A stretch of 64,000 nucleotides of DNA from Blautia sp. MSJ-19. Lineage in GTDB: Bacteria; Bacillota; Clostridia; Lachnospirales; Lachnospiraceae. Shown in pieces: positions 34,082-43,835 of the stretch (position 1 is the stretch's first letter; each line of letters starts with the position of its first letter). The notes beneath the pieces were generated by a model. The model saw only the letters and a program-made list of their open reading frames with translations, searched no databases and was not told the origin of the DNA. Location: the NCBI RefSeq assembly GCF_018918125.1, contig NZ_JAHLQA010000005.1, positions 1-64,000 on the forward strand, written 5' to 3'. The position numbers were made by a program, and so were the translations under genes.

Positions 34082-34939
34082 ATGACAGAAATCAAGTGGA
34101 GTGAGGGGACAAGACCTCACATGCAGGTAAAAGAGAAGAAAGGCGTTACATGGCTGAGTTATCCGGCATTCGAACAGTTTCCGGATATTATACATGCATT
34201 CAGTACCAGACTTGGAGGCGTGAGCAGGGGAATCTATTCTTCTATGAATCTTAGTTTTACAAGAGGAGATGAAGACACTGCGGTTTATGAAAACTATCGG
34301 AGGCTTGCGGTGGCAGTTGGTTTTGAAATGGAAGATATTGTCACATCGGATCAGACACATACAGCAAATGTCCGTATGGTGACAGAAAATGACCGGGGCA
34401 ACGGAATTATGAGGCCGAGACCGTACACAGATGTGGATGGAATGATCACAAATGTACCGGGGCTGGTTCTGGCAACGTTTTATGCGGACTGTGTGCCGCT
34501 GTATTTTGTGGACCCGGTGCATCATGCGATTGGCCTGTCTCATTCAGGATGGCGTGGCACGGTGGCTGGAATCGGAAAAGTAACGATTGAAAAAATGCGT
34601 GAAGAATATGGAACAAGGCCGGAGGAGCTTTATACGGCAATTGGTCCTTCTATCTGCCAGGATTGTTATGAGGTCAGCGAAGATGTGATTTTGGAGTTTC
34701 AGCATGCATTTGCCAGAAAATACTGGGATGATCTGTTTTACAAAAAAGAAAATGGAAAATATCAGTTGAATCTCTGGGAAGCGAATCGAATCATCATGCT
34801 GGAGGCAGGCATAAAAGAAGCGCATATTTCCATGCCGGGGATCTGCACCTGCTGCAATCCGGAATTTTTGTTTTCTCATCGTGCATCTCATGGCAAAAGA
34901 GGAAATCTGGGGGCTTTTCTTGGAATTTGCAGAAAATAA
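34082..34939 (+). CDS. pgeF: Peptidoglycan editing factor PgeF (YfiH family)
   Basis: Formerly called polyphenol oxidase or laccase-domain protein; members remove wrongly incorporated residues from peptidoglycan precursors. The 285-residue protein has the metal-site Cys/His set in TFYADCVPLYF, GLSHSGWRGTVAG and GICTCCNPEFLFSHRAS. It has an AAAGGAG ribosome site and ends in a terminator shared with prs. Gene order matches the rnhB-yraN neighbourhood of relatives. Confidence 0.92.
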   Translation: MTEIKWSEGTRPHMQVKEKKGVTWLSYPAFEQFPDIIHAFSTRLGGVSRGIYSSMNLSFTRGDEDTAVYENYRRLAVAVGFEMEDIVTSDQTHTANVRMVTENDRGNGIMRPRPYTDVDGMITNVPGLVLATFYADCVPLYFVDPVHHAIGLSHSGWRGTVAGIGKVTIEKMREEYGTRPEELYTAIGPSICQDCYEVSEDVILEFQHAFARKYWDDLFYKKENGKYQLNLWEANRIIMLEAGIKEAHISMPGICTCCNPEFLFSHRASHGKRGNLGAFLGICRK

Positions 34940-34965
34940 AATACAGGTCAGAATAAGATATATGC

Positions 34966-35001
34966 AAAACGGGAGCTCCCTCAGAAGGAAACTCCCGTTT
35001 T
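34966..35001. terminator. Bidirectional terminator between pgeF and prs
   Basis: AAAACGGGAG/CTCCCGTTTT stem with A/T tracts on both sides serves the two convergent genes. Confidence 0.9.
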
Positions 35002-35004
35002 AAA

Positions 35005-36177
35005 TTAGCGTTTATTTACTTTTTCCATCAGTTCCATGATCTTTTCGTTGTTGGAACGAACTTTTTCTACGGAAACATCATGATTGATGATATCGATGAT
35101 GCTTGCAAGATATTTGCTCATGTTTGCCTCAATATAATATGGTTTGGTGAGCAGTTCCGGCAGACGGTAATTCAGGTTGGTTGTGATAACTCTGTCGATC
35201 CAGCCTTTTTCGTAATATTCGTCAAATTTTGCAAGTCCCTCGGTAAACAGACCGTAAGTGGTGCAGATAAATACACGTTTTGCCTTGCGTTCCTTGATCT
35301 GTTTGGCAACGTCCAGCATACTTTCGCCAGATGCGATCATGTCGTCGATGATAACAACATCCTTGCCTTCTACGGAGTCGCCCAGGAATTCATGAGCAAC
35401 GATTGGGTTCTTGCCATTGATAACGGTAGAGTAATCACGGCGTTTGTAGAACATACCCATATCTACTCCAAGAATATTGGAAAAGTATACGGCTCTTGAC
35501 ATTGCACCTTCATCCGGGCTGATGATCATCAGATGGTCGTTGTCCAGTTTGAAATCTTTGACCTCTTTTACCAGAGCTTTCAGGAACTGGTAAGTTGGGA
35601 AGAAGTTGTCAAAACCATTCAGTGGAATCGCATTCTGAACACGAGGGTCATGTGCGTCAAAAGTGATAAAGTTGGAAACACCCATATCTCTTAATTCCTG
35701 AAGCATCAGTGCGCAGTCCATGGATTCTCTTTTGGTACGACGGTGCTGACGGCCTTCATACAGGAATGGCATAACGACATTGATTCGATGTGCTTTGCCG
35801 GTTGCAGCAGAAATGATGCGCTTCAGATCCTGAAAATGATTATCCGGAGACATGTGGTTCTCGTGACCGCATACTTTGTAGGTAAGGCTGTAGTTGGTGA
35901 TGTCAACCATGATAAAGAGGTCTGCACCACGAACGGATTCTTTGATATGACCCTTGCCTTCGCCGGTACCAAAACGGATGATCTCGGAGTCAACCAGGAA
36001 TGATGGCAGACTGTAACCCTGCGGAATCTGACTTGGTTTCTTTTTACTTACAAGTTCTTTGCGGAATTTTACAAGTTTCTTGTCAACCTCCTTGGCCAGA
36101 TCCTGACATCCGGCAAGTGCTGCAATACGGACAGGTGCGACAGGAGTTGATTTTTCAAGTAACTCTATATTTGGCAT
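35005..36177 (-). CDS. prs: Ribose-phosphate pyrophosphokinase
   Basis: Makes PRPP from ribose 5-phosphate and ATP for nucleotide, histidine and tryptophan synthesis. The 390-residue protein is longer than the classic 315-residue type because of an N-terminal extension, a form seen in Lachnospiraceae. It keeps the PRPP loop VVIIDDMIASGESM and the flexible-loop region YEGRQHRRTKRES. The start at 36177 is fixed by AGGAGG just upstream; the frame is open further but without a better site. It is a single gene with its own consensus-like promoter. Confidence 0.95.
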   Translation of the reverse strand: MPNIELLEKSTPVAPVRIAALAGCQDLAKEVDKKLVKFRKELVSKKKPSQIPQGYSLPSFLVDSEIIRFGTGEGKGHIKESVRGADLFIMVDITNYSLTYKVCGHENHMSPDNHFQDLKRIISAATGKAHRINVVMPFLYEGRQHRRTKRESMDCALMLQELRDMGVSNFITFDAHDPRVQNAIPLNGFDNFFPTYQFLKALVKEVKDFKLDNDHLMIISPDEGAMSRAVYFSNILGVDMGMFYKRRDYSTVINGKNPIVAHEFLGDSVEGKDVVIIDDMIASGESMLDVAKQIKERKAKRVFICTTYGLFTEGLAKFDEYYEKGWIDRVITTNLNYRLPELLTKPYYIEANMSKYLASIIDIINHDVSVEKVRSNNEKIMELMEKVNKR

Positions 36178-36223
36178 AATATTCCTCCTAAGTGGTATGT
36201 TTTTCAAACTGAGTCCTAATACA

Positions 36224-36252
36224 TTTATAACATTTGCCCTAAATCCCGTCAA
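36224..36252 (-). promoter_or_regulatory. Promoter of prs
   Basis: On the minus strand TTGACG (36252-36247) and TATAAA (36229-36224) are 17 nt apart. Confidence 0.75.
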
Positions 36253-36260
36253 GGAATTTA

Positions 36261-36289
36261 TTGATTTTTGCCTACAGAATTGTTATGAT
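36261..36289 (+). promoter_or_regulatory. Promoter of the DUF512-der-plsY-gpsA operon
   Basis: TTGATT at 36261-36266 and TATGAT at 36284-36289, spacer 17 nt. It is back to back with the prs promoter. Confidence 0.7.
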
Positions 36290-36377
36290 AGTATCATCTG
36301 AGTCATTTTGCGTGTCGAGGTGTTTCACACGTATTTCATGTACAGACTCGGATATGGTAAGGTCAGAAAGGATTTCT

Positions 36378-37760
36378 ATGAAAAAAAAGAAACATGTGAT
36401 TTCCAAGGTTCTTACAGGAAGTATCGGGGAAGAACTGGAACTGGAACCAGGAGATGTGCTGGCAGAGATTAACCACCAGCCGGTGGAGGATGTTTTTGAC
36501 TATCGCTATCTCATGAATGATGAATATATAGAATTACTGGTCGAAAAGGCAAACGGGGAGATATGGGAACTGGAAGTTGAGAAGGACTATGACGAAGATC
36601 TCGGAATCGAATTTGAGAATGGTCTGATGGATGATTATCGTTCCTGCAGCAATCACTGTATGTTCTGCTTTATCGATCAGATGCCGCCGGGGATGAGAGA
36701 AACCCTGTATTTCAAAGATGATGATTCCAGACTTTCGTTCCTGCAGGGCAACTATGTGACTCTGACGAATATGAGTCAGGAGGATATTGACCGAGTGATT
36801 AAATACCATCTTTCGCCCATTAATGTATCTTTTCAGGCAATGAACCCTGAACTTCGCTGCAAAATGCTGCATAACCGTTTTGCAGGAGATGCACTTCGAA
36901 AAGTGGACCAGCTGTATGAGGCCGGGATCACTATGAATGGTCAGATCGTTCTCTGCAAGGGAGTTAATGATGGAGAGGAGCTGGAATACAGCCTTCAGAA
37001 AATGTCTGAGTATGCACCGATTCTGCAGAGCGTATCAGTGGTTCCGGTAGGTCTGACAAAATTCCGTGACGGCCTGTATCCGTTGGAATCATTTACCCGG
37101 GAAGATGCGAGAATCGTTCTGGAGCAGATTCATCGCTGGCAGAAGATCATGTATGAGAAACATGGTATCCACTTTATCCATGCTTCTGATGAATGGTATA
37201 TTCTGGCAGGAGAGGAATTCCCGGAGGAAGAACGTTATGATGGTTATCTGCAGCTGGAAAACGGAGTTGGGATGCTGCGACTTCTGGATACAGAGGTGCG
37301 TCAGGCGGTTGCAGAACGGGGAGGAGATGAGCGCAGACTTTCAGTTACGGTTGCGACCGGCAGGCTTGCGGCACCTTATATAGAAAAATGCATGAATACG
37401 ATCCGGCAAAAATATCCATATATCACTTCAGATGTGATTGCGATCAGGAATGACTTTTTTGGTGAAAAGATTACGGTTTCCGGATTGGTTACAGGACAGG
37501 ATCTTATAGGACAGCTTTCAGGTCGAAAACTGGGAGACCGGCTTCTGATTCCGTGTAATATGCTGCGAAGCGGAGAGAATGTATTTCTTGATGACATTAC
37601 AGTGACAGAACTTTCAGAGAAACTTGGAAAAGAAATTATAGTAGTGGATCCGGATGGGGCAGATCTTGTTTCAGCTGTGCTGGATCCGATCGGACATAAA
37701 AAACAGATAAGGAGACAAATGTATGAGCAAACCAGTAGTAGCAATAGTGGGCAGGCCTAA
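36378..37760 (+). CDS. DUF512 radical-SAM-like protein with PDZ domain
   Basis: The 460-residue protein has an N-terminal PDZ-like domain (about 1-65), a Cys cluster [18 protein letters not shown] near residues 90-107 of the CxxxCxxC kind that holds a 4Fe-4S cluster, and a C-terminal DUF512 domain. Its reaction is unknown although the family is universal in Clostridia beside der. The start at ATG 36378 follows GAAAGGA; the earlier frame lacks a ribosome site. Its 3' end overlaps der by 38 nt. Confidence 0.9.
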   Translation: MKKKKHVISKVLTGSIGEELELEPGDVLAEINHQPVEDVFDYRYLMNDEYIELLVEKANGEIWELEVEKDYDEDLGIEFENGLMDDYRSCSNHCMFCFIDQMPPGMRETLYFKDDDSRLSFLQGNYVTLTNMSQEDIDRVIKYHLSPINVSFQAMNPELRCKMLHNRFAGDALRKVDQLYEAGITMNGQIVLCKGVNDGEELEYSLQKMSEYAPILQSVSVVPVGLTKFRDGLYPLESFTREDARIVLEQIHRWQKIMYEKHGIHFIHASDEWYILAGEEFPEEERYDGYLQLENGVGMLRLLDTEVRQAVAERGGDERRLSVTVATGRLAAPYIEKCMNTIRQKYPYITSDVIAIRNDFFGEKITVSGLVTGQDLIGQLSGRKLGDRLLIPCNMLRSGENVFLDDITVTELSEKLGKEIIVVDPDGADLVSAVLDPIGHKKQIRRQMYEQTSSSNSGQA

Positions 37761-39048
37761 TGTAGGTAAATCCACGTTATTTAATGCGCTGGCAGGCGAG
37801 ATGATATCTATTGTAAAAGATACACCGGGTGTTACCCGTGACAGGATCTATGCAGATGTGACATGGCTGGATAAGTCTTTCACATTGATCGATACAGGCG
37901 GCATTGAGCCGGACAGCGGAGATGTTATTTTATCACAGATGAGAGAACAGGCACAGATTGCCATCGATACAGCGGATGTTATCGTGTTTATTACAGATGT
38001 TCAGCAGGGACTTGTGGATTCCGATGCCAAAGTGGCTGATATGCTTCGCAGAAGCAAAAAGCCAGTTGTTCTTGTAGTAAATAAGGTTGACAGTGTTCAG
38101 AAATACATGATGGATGTGTATGAATTTTATAATCTTGGAATCGGAGAACCAGTAGCGATTTCCGCTGCCAACCGTACAGGGATCGGCGATATGCTTGATG
38201 AGATAGTCAAAGAATTTCCGGAAGATGCAGATATGGAAGAAGATGACGATATCCCTAAAGTTGCTGTTGTCGGTAAACCAAATGTAGGAAAATCTTCCCT
38301 GATCAACAAGCTTCTTGGGGAGGACCGCGTGATTGTTTCTGATATTGCCGGAACGACCAGAGATGCTGTTGATGCCAAAGTAAAATGGAAAGAAAGAGAG
38401 TACATCTTTATTGATACTGCAGGTCTCCGTCGTAAAGGCAAGATCAAAGAAGAGATTGAACGTTACAGTGTGATCCGTACAGTCACAGCGGTAGAGCGGG
38501 CAGATGTGGTCGTTGTTGTGATTGATGCGACAGAAGGCGTAACCGAACAGGATGCGAAGATCGCAGGTATTGCGCATGAGCGTGGCAAAGGTGTTGTGAT
38601 CGCGGTCAACAAATGGGATGCGGTGGAAAAAGACGATAAGACCATTTATAAACATACCAACCGTATCCGTGAAGTTCTGGCATATATGCCATATGCAGAA
38701 CTGGTATTTATTTCTGCAAAATCAGGTCAGAGACTGCCGAGACTGTTTGAGACGATCGATGCAGTCATTGAGAACCAGACGCTTCGTGTACAGACAGGTG
38801 TGCTGAATGAAATCCTTTCTGAAGCGATTGCCATGCAGCAGCCACCGTCTGACAGAGGAAAACGTCTCAAGATCTTTTATATGACACAGGTTGGTGTCAA
38901 ACCGCCGACATTTGTTATTTTTGTCAATGACAAAGAACTGATGCATTTCTCATATACGAGATATATTGAGAACAAAGTCCGCGATGCGTTTGGCTTCCGT
39001 GGAACTTCTCTCAAATTTATTATCCGTGAACGCGGGGAAAAGAGCTGA
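37723..39048 (+). CDS. der: Ribosome biogenesis GTPase Der (EngA)
   Basis: An essential tandem GTPase for 50S assembly. The 441-residue protein has two complete G domains, with P-loops GRPNVGKST (about 10-18) and GKPNVGKSS (about 184-192), DTAG/DTGG G3 motifs, NKVD and NKWD G4 motifs, and a C-terminal KH-like domain. The AAGGAG site lies within the DUF512 gene end. Confidence 0.97.
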   Translation: MSKPVVAIVGRPNVGKSTLFNALAGEMISIVKDTPGVTRDRIYADVTWLDKSFTLIDTGGIEPDSGDVILSQMREQAQIAIDTADVIVFITDVQQGLVDSDAKVADMLRRSKKPVVLVVNKVDSVQKYMMDVYEFYNLGIGEPVAISAANRTGIGDMLDEIVKEFPEDADMEEDDDIPKVAVVGKPNVGKSSLINKLLGEDRVIVSDIAGTTRDAVDAKVKWKEREYIFIDTAGLRRKGKIKEEIERYSVIRTVTAVERADVVVVVIDATEGVTEQDAKIAGIAHERGKGVVIAVNKWDAVEKDDKTIYKHTNRIREVLAYMPYAELVFISAKSGQRLPRLFETIDAVIENQTLRVQTGVLNEILSEAIAMQQPPSDRGKRLKIFYMTQVGVKPPTFVIFVNDKELMHFSYTRYIENKVRDAFGFRGTSLKFIIRERGEKS

Positions 39049-39053
39049 TTAAA

Positions 39054-39704
39054 ATGATAGAACGCTTGATCTGTGTTCTGATCGGTTATATTTTTGGACT
39101 GTTTCAGACTTCATATATTATTGGAAAAATGCATAAGACCGACATTCGTGAGCATGGAAGCGGAAATGCCGGAACAACGAATGCTCTTCGTACATTTGGT
39201 AAAAAAGCAGGAGCAATGACGCTTTTGGGGGATTGTCTGAAATGTGTACTGGCCATCATAGCGGTACGGCTGATTTTCCAGAAATCTGCAGGGGATGTAC
39301 TTCCTCTGCTTGCAATCTATGCAGCTGCCGGCTGTGTGCTTGGACATAATTTCCCTGTAACTCTGGGATTTCGCGGAGGCAAAGGAATTGCAGCATCTGT
39401 GGGCTTTCTGATTGCGTTTGACTGGAGATTATTCGTTTTGTGTGCGGTTGTATTTTTTGTACTGTTTTTTAGTACACATTATGTGTCACTGTGTTCTCTG
39501 AGCTGCTATCTGGTTGCACTGATCGCAATGATCGTGCGTGGTGAGATGGGCGGTTATGGCATGGACAGAAGTCATACAACGGAAATGTATGTAGTGATGG
39601 TGTTCCTGACTGTTCTGGCTTTCTGGAGACACAGAGCGAATATCGTTCGTCTTGTGAACGGGACAGAAAACAAAGTATTCCTCGGGAAATCAAAGAAAGG
39701 TTAA
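39054..39704 (+). CDS. plsY: Glycerol-3-phosphate acyltransferase PlsY
   Basis: Uses acyl-phosphate to acylate glycerol 3-phosphate in the first step of phospholipid synthesis. The 216-residue membrane protein has about five to six segments and the three PlsY motifs: GSGNAGTTNALR near 38-49, GHNFPVTLGFRGGKGIA near 98-114, and a later acidic motif. It lies 5 bp after der and 13 bp before gpsA, which supplies its substrate. Confidence 0.94.
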   Translation: MIERLICVLIGYIFGLFQTSYIIGKMHKTDIREHGSGNAGTTNALRTFGKKAGAMTLLGDCLKCVLAIIAVRLIFQKSAGDVLPLLAIYAAAGCVLGHNFPVTLGFRGGKGIAASVGFLIAFDWRLFVLCAVVFFVLFFSTHYVSLCSLSCYLVALIAMIVRGEMGGYGMDRSHTTEMYVVMVFLTVLAFWRHRANIVRLVNGTENKVFLGKSKKG

Positions 39705-39717
39705 AGGTAGCGAATAT

Positions 39718-40725
39718 ATGGCGAAAATCAGTGTGTTGGGAGCTGGAAGCTGGGGAACTGCACTTTCAATCCTTCTGAGTAATAATGGGCATGAGGTGCG
39801 CCTTTGGTCCAGATTTCAGGAGGAAGTGGATGAACTGAAGAAAACAAGAGAACTTGCTTCCAAACTTCCGGGGGTACATATCCCGGAAAATATTGACTTG
39901 ACTGCAGATATAAAGAGTTGTGTGGAAACAGCAGAAGTGATCGTTCTGGCTGTGCCGTCTCCCTACATCAGAAGTACTGCTGAATTAATGGCTTCGGAGG
40001 TGAAGGAAGGACAGATTATTGTTAATGTTGCAAAGGGAATTGAGGAAAAGACATTGATGACTATGACGGATATCATCAGTGAAGAAATTCCGGCAGCAGA
40101 AGTCTATGTGCTTTCCGGACCGAGCCATGCAGAGGAAGTGGGAAGAGGGATTCCGACGACCTGTGTGATCAGCGGACCAAAGAGAGATACGGCAGAATAT
40201 CTGCAGGGGATTTTTATGAGTCCGGTATTTCGCGTATATACAACACCGGATATACTTGGGGTAGAGCTTGGTGGTTCCCTCAAAAATGTGATTGCTCTTG
40301 CAGCAGGTACAGCGGATGGACTTGGATATGGTGACAATACAAAAGCTGCACTTATTACCAGAGGAATCGCGGAGATTGCACGCCTGGGTACGAAAATGGG
40401 TGCGCATATGGAAACGTTTTATGGACTTTCCGGAATGGGAGATCTGATCGTTACCTGTGCAAGCGTACACAGTCGTAATCGCAAAGCTGGTTATCTGATG
40501 GGTAAAGGATATACCATGCAGCAGGCAATGGATGAAGTCAAGATGGTGGTTGAGGGTGTATACTCTGCGAAAGCGGCCAAGAGTCTGGCAGAAAAATACG
40601 ATGTGGAGATGCCGATCATCATGGAAGTCAATAAAGTGCTTTTTGAAGATAAATCCGCAGCAGATGCGGTTCGCGATCTGATGATCCGTGACAAAAAAGT
40701 AGAGACACCGATGCTTCCCTGGTAA
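39718..40725 (+). CDS. gpsA: Glycerol-3-phosphate dehydrogenase [NAD(P)+]
   Basis: Reduces dihydroxyacetone phosphate to glycerol 3-phosphate for membrane lipids. The 335-residue protein has the N-terminal Rossmann motif GAGSWGTAL (residues 7-15), NVAKGIE with the catalytic Lys region, and GGSLKNVIALAAGTADGLGYGDNTKAAL containing the conserved lysine. It is the last gene of the operon, followed by a terminator. Confidence 0.97.
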   Translation: MAKISVLGAGSWGTALSILLSNNGHEVRLWSRFQEEVDELKKTRELASKLPGVHIPENIDLTADIKSCVETAEVIVLAVPSPYIRSTAELMASEVKEGQIIVNVAKGIEEKTLMTMTDIISEEIPAAEVYVLSGPSHAEEVGRGIPTTCVISGPKRDTAEYLQGIFMSPVFRVYTTPDILGVELGGSLKNVIALAAGTADGLGYGDNTKAALITRGIAEIARLGTKMGAHMETFYGLSGMGDLIVTCASVHSRNRKAGYLMGKGYTMQQAMDEVKMVVEGVYSAKAAKSLAEKYDVEMPIIMEVNKVLFEDKSAADAVRDLMIRDKKVETPMLPW

Positions 40726-40758
40726 TCTGAGAAGGCAGATAAGAAAATAAATAAAAAG

Positions 40759-40803
40759 AAAGCGACTGATCCAGCGCTAATGTGATGGACCGGCCGCTTT
40801 TTT
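40759..40803 (+). terminator. Terminator after gpsA
   Basis: AAAGCG-a-C-t-G-a-TCCA pairs imperfectly with TGGA-c-C-g-G-c-CGCTTT, followed by a T-run. Confidence 0.75.
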
Positions 40804-40841
40804 GCGGGTATAATATAGTTTGGAGATTTTGGGAACAAATC

Positions 40842-41669
40842 TTAAAAAACAATATCTCTCAGATCTTCCGGGACAGAAGCACTGTGAAAATTCTGGTTCA
40901 GTGTGTCCAGAAGATCCATATCTTCCTGATCGATCGTGAAATCAAAAATTCTTGAATTAGAAGCAATGCGTTCTGGATGAACGGATTTCGGGATGACAGA
41001 AATTCCTTTCTGTACAGCCCAGCGAAGACCTACCTGCGCAGGAGTATGAGCATATTTTGTGCCAAGTACACAAAGAACATCGTTGTCAAGATAGGCGCCT
41101 CTTGCGAGCGGTGCGTAAGCCTGTACCTGAATGCCGTTTGCCTGACAGTACTCGATCAGTTCTTTTGGGTAGCAGAGCGGATGGCATTCAATCTGGTTGA
41201 CGGCCGGCACGATACCGGAAACTCTGCGGAGTTCTTCGAGATGGCGTATTTCGAAGTTGCTGACACCGATGGAAAGTGCACGCCCGGATTCGAGAATCTT
41301 CTCCATGTCCTTCCATGTGTTCAGAAAACAGCCCGGCACAGGCCAGTGAATCAGATACAGATCAATGTAATCAAGACCGAGACGATCCAGACTGCGCTGA
41401 AAAGCTCCTTCGACGTCGCCGAGGCGCTGTGCGTTATTCCAGATCTTTGTTGTAATAAAAAGGTCTTTTCGCGGAATGCCGCATTTGGCAATCCCACGTC
41501 CTACAAATTCTTCGTTCTTATATGCAGAAGCGGTATCCAGAAGACGGTATCCGTTCTGGACCGCTGCAGCAATTGCTTCTTCAGCTTCGACAGCGTCAGT
41601 TGTTTTATAAAGGCCAAGACCCAGAAGAGGCATGGTTCTGTCGTTGTTTAAAAATACGGAAGTTGTCAA
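40842..41669 (-). CDS. Aldo/keto reductase
   Basis: The 275-residue NADPH-dependent oxidoreductase has the catalytic tetrad Asp (LLDTASAY), Tyr (SAYKNEE), Lys (FITTKIWN) and His (YLIHWPVPG) and the C-terminal cofactor motif IPKSVHPERI. It resembles the 2,5-diketo-D-gluconate reductase/YvgN group; the physiological substrate is unknown. It starts with TTG: an AAGGAGG site (41677-41683) is 7 nt from it and no ATG is available nearby. Confidence 0.92.
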   Translation of the reverse strand: MTTSVFLNNDRTMPLLGLGLYKTTDAVEAEEAIAAAVQNGYRLLDTASAYKNEEFVGRGIAKCGIPRKDLFITTKIWNNAQRLGDVEGAFQRSLDRLGLDYIDLYLIHWPVPGCFLNTWKDMEKILESGRALSIGVSNFEIRHLEELRRVSGIVPAVNQIECHPLCYPKELIEYCQANGIQVQAYAPLARGAYLDNDVLCVLGTKYAHTPAQVGLRWAVQKGISVIPKSVHPERIASNSRIFDFTIDQEDMDLLDTLNQNFHSASVPEDLRDIVF

Positions 41670-41833
41670 AATGAATCCTCCTTGCCTTTCGAATCACAAT
41701 TTTTGTTTATTATACCATATAAATATGAAAGAAGAAAACCAAATTTGTTAAAAAAGTAATACAAGAAATCCCAGAAGCGTTATCTGCGGATGATAATCCA
41801 AAGAAAACGGACAAATAAATAAGAGAAAATTGT

Positions 41834-41851
41834 TTGTTAATTAAAAAACAA
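41834..41851. promoter_or_regulatory. Rex-like operator, site 1
   Basis: TTGTTAA-ttaa-AAAACAA matches the clostridial Rex consensus TTGTTAANNNNTTAACAA at 12 of 14 defined positions. It is about 120 bp upstream of the promoter of the Wood-Ljungdahl cluster. The rest of the gap 41670-42075 holds a weaker half site (TTGTTA at 41745) and short leader hairpins. Confidence 0.45.
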
Positions 41852-41853
41852 AT

Positions 41854-41871
41854 GTGTTATTTATCTAACAG
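41854..41871. promoter_or_regulatory. Rex-like operator, site 2
   Basis: The core TGTTA-N6-TAACA (41855-41870) keeps the Rex half-site spacing, with 10 of 14 consensus positions. Its centre is 20 bp from site 1, close to two helical turns. Confidence 0.4.
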
Positions 41872-41966
41872 CAGAGAAACCTGTCTAAAAGCACTTTACC
41901 GTACAAAAGTGTGAAAAAACATAAATGAATGTCAGGAGTTTTTGTGTATTTTTTCTTATGTTATCC

Positions 41967-41995
41967 TTGATAAACCCATACAAAAGATGTATAAT
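41967..41995 (+). promoter_or_regulatory. Promoter of the Wood-Ljungdahl cluster
   Basis: TTGATA at 41967-41972 and TATAAT at 41990-41995, spacer 17 nt. The leader then has a GCGCC/GGCG hairpin and a TTCCGG/CCGGAG hairpin before the first gene. Confidence 0.75.
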
Positions 41996-42075
41996 GAATT
42001 TAATTGATAAATTCTTGTCATAAGTGCGCCTGTTTAAAGGCGTTCCGGAGGTAGAACCGGAGAAAGGAGCTTGAT

Positions 42076-42477
42076 ATGCATCTTATTAAAGATGAGAACG
42101 GAAATCTTGTCCAGCATGGACATGAACATACACCGGAGCATTCTCATGAGCACACTCACGCAGATGGTGTGACACATACACATGCTCATACTCATGGCGA
42201 TGGAGACCATGCACATTCTCATGGAGACTGTGGAACAGGAGACCACTGCGGATCCTGCGAGGGCGGTGACTGCAAGAAAGAGACAATTGCATTACTGACC
42301 TACATGCTGCAGCACAATGAACATCATGCAGCAGAACTTGACCAGATGGCAGATAACCTTGAAAAAATGGGCCTTGGAAATTCGGCAAAGACGATCAAAG
42401 AAGCAGTTGCTGACTTCCAGAAAGGCAACATGCGCCTGGGACTGGCACTGACATTAGTTAAAGAAGAAATGCAATAA
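42076..42477 (+). CDS. Histidine-rich, probable nickel-binding accessory protein
   Basis: The 133-residue protein has 16 His in its first 57 residues (EHSHEHTHADG, HTHAHTHGDGDHAHSHGD), then four Cys (DCGTGDHCGSCEGGDC), then a helical C-terminal domain (LLTYMLQHNEHHAAELDQ ... GNMRLGLALTLV). His/Cys-rich tracts like this bind Ni2+, as in HypB, SlyD and CooJ. It is first in the cluster that makes CODH and ACS, both Ni enzymes, and is followed by cooT. A nickel store or delivery role is inference from composition and position. GAAAGGAG is the ribosome site. Confidence 0.82.
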   Translation: MHLIKDENGNLVQHGHEHTPEHSHEHTHADGVTHTHAHTHGDGDHAHSHGDCGTGDHCGSCEGGDCKKETIALLTYMLQHNEHHAAELDQMADNLEKMGLGNSAKTIKEAVADFQKGNMRLGLALTLVKEEMQ

Positions 42478-42572
42478 TACCAGACTTCAAAGGCCGAAAT
42501 GCCGTTCATGCTTGCATGTAAAGGTATTTGAACTTGGAAAACAAGTATTATATTAACATAGGAGGCAGCAAT

Positions 42573-42755
42573 ATGTGTCTTGCAACAGTATATAAAGAAA
42601 GCGACGATTCTGTTATTTTCAAAAATGTATCCAGAATCGACGTAGACGGAAACAAAATCGTACTCAGAGATATCATGGGAGATGAAAGAGTGGTAGAAGG
42701 CCACATTCTCATGGTGGATCTGGCAAACAGCATTGTAAAGCTCAGCTGTGAATAA
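42573..42755 (+). CDS. cooT: CooT family nickel-binding protein
   Basis: The 60-residue protein begins MCLATVYK with the conserved Cys2 that binds Ni in CooT of Rhodospirillum rubrum. CooT takes part in nickel supply to carbon monoxide dehydrogenase. The length and the V-x-G-x-x-x-x-V-D end (VEGHILMVDLANSIVKL) are typical. The ATG at 42573 has AGGAGG 7 nt upstream. The intergenic gap before it has a CATGC-tt-GCATG hairpin. Confidence 0.9.
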   Translation: MCLATVYKESDDSVIFKNVSRIDVDGNKIVLRDIMGDERVVEGHILMVDLANSIVKLSCE

Positions 42756-42826
42756 ATTTTACTCAGATCTTAAGGGCGGTAATGACGGCCCATTAGATAA
42801 AAAACATATATGTGGAGGTATGTATT

Positions 42827-43753
42827 ATGGCAACAGTAAAATTAACTGAACTGATGAAAGAAAGACAGCTCCTCTCCTTTGAACTCTTCCCACCGAAGAC
42901 AGACAAGGGTATGGAAAATCTTCCGGGAACAATTGATCATCTCTGTGAGTTCAAACCGGAATACATTTCTGTTACATACGGAGCCGGCGGCGGAAACGTT
43001 GGTACCAACAGAGAAGTATGTCAGATGGTTAAAAAGGCCGGCACTGTACCGGTAACTCATTTCACAGTTATCAAGAACACAAAAGAAGGAATCAAAGATC
43101 AGCTGGAAACTTACTTAAGCGAAGGCGTTGATCATATCCTTGCACTTCGTGGTGACTTCCCACGTGGAGAAAATTCCACAGGCGGAGATTTCAACTACGC
43201 AACAGACCTTGTTAAATTTATCCGTAAAGAATTTGGCGATAAATTCGAAATCGCAGTAGCAGGTTCTCCGGAAGGACATATTGCATGTCGCAGTCTTGAT
43301 GCTGATGTCTCTGTTCTTAAGATGAAACAGGACAATGGTGCAGACTATATCATGACTCAGCTTTGCTGGGATATGGAACAGTTCGCACGCTGGCAGGACA
43401 AGATCCGCAAAGCCGGTGTTACAATGCCGATCGATGTAGGTATCATGCCGATCCTTGATCAGGCAGCTACCATCAACATGGCTCTTTCACGTAACGGCTG
43501 TGTAATGGATCGTGAACTTTCCAGACTGATCTCCAAATACTGGATCTTCCCGAACCCGTTCGACAAAGCACCATTCGACGATGCTCTTGAGCAGAAGAAA
43601 GAAGACTTCAAGAAAGCCGGAATCGAATACACCATCAAACAGATCGACAAATACCGCGCTCTCGGCGTAGAAGGTATCCATCTGTATGCACTGAACAAAT
43701 GGAAAGACGTAAGCGAGATCATCAAAGAATCTGGTATGCGTACACTGGTATAA
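42827..43753 (+). CDS. metF: Methylenetetrahydrofolate reductase
   Basis: Reduces 5,10-methylene-THF to 5-methyl-THF, the last step of the methyl branch. The 308-residue flavoprotein has the TIM-barrel signatures LLSFELFPPKTDKG near 16-29, ISVTYGAGGG, ILALRGDFPRG and AGSPEGHI. It is the MetF-only form: no metV or rnfC2 gene lies beside it, so its electron donor is not shown by context. The start at ATG 42827 follows GTGGAGG; a GTG at 42812 is the ribosome site itself. Confidence 0.95.
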   Translation: MATVKLTELMKERQLLSFELFPPKTDKGMENLPGTIDHLCEFKPEYISVTYGAGGGNVGTNREVCQMVKKAGTVPVTHFTVIKNTKEGIKDQLETYLSEGVDHILALRGDFPRGENSTGGDFNYATDLVKFIRKEFGDKFEIAVAGSPEGHIACRSLDADVSVLKMKQDNGADYIMTQLCWDMEQFARWQDKIRKAGVTMPIDVGIMPILDQAATINMALSRNGCVMDRELSRLISKYWIFPNPFDKAPFDDALEQKKEDFKKAGIEYTIKQIDKYRALGVEGIHLYALNKWKDVSEIIKESGMRTLV

Positions 43754-43835
43754 TGCCAGGATTGTGAGAGCTGTATTGCAGCGGAACAATCGACATGAAA
43801 ACTTGAAATTTAGCTAGCAGGAGGCACTCTTTATT

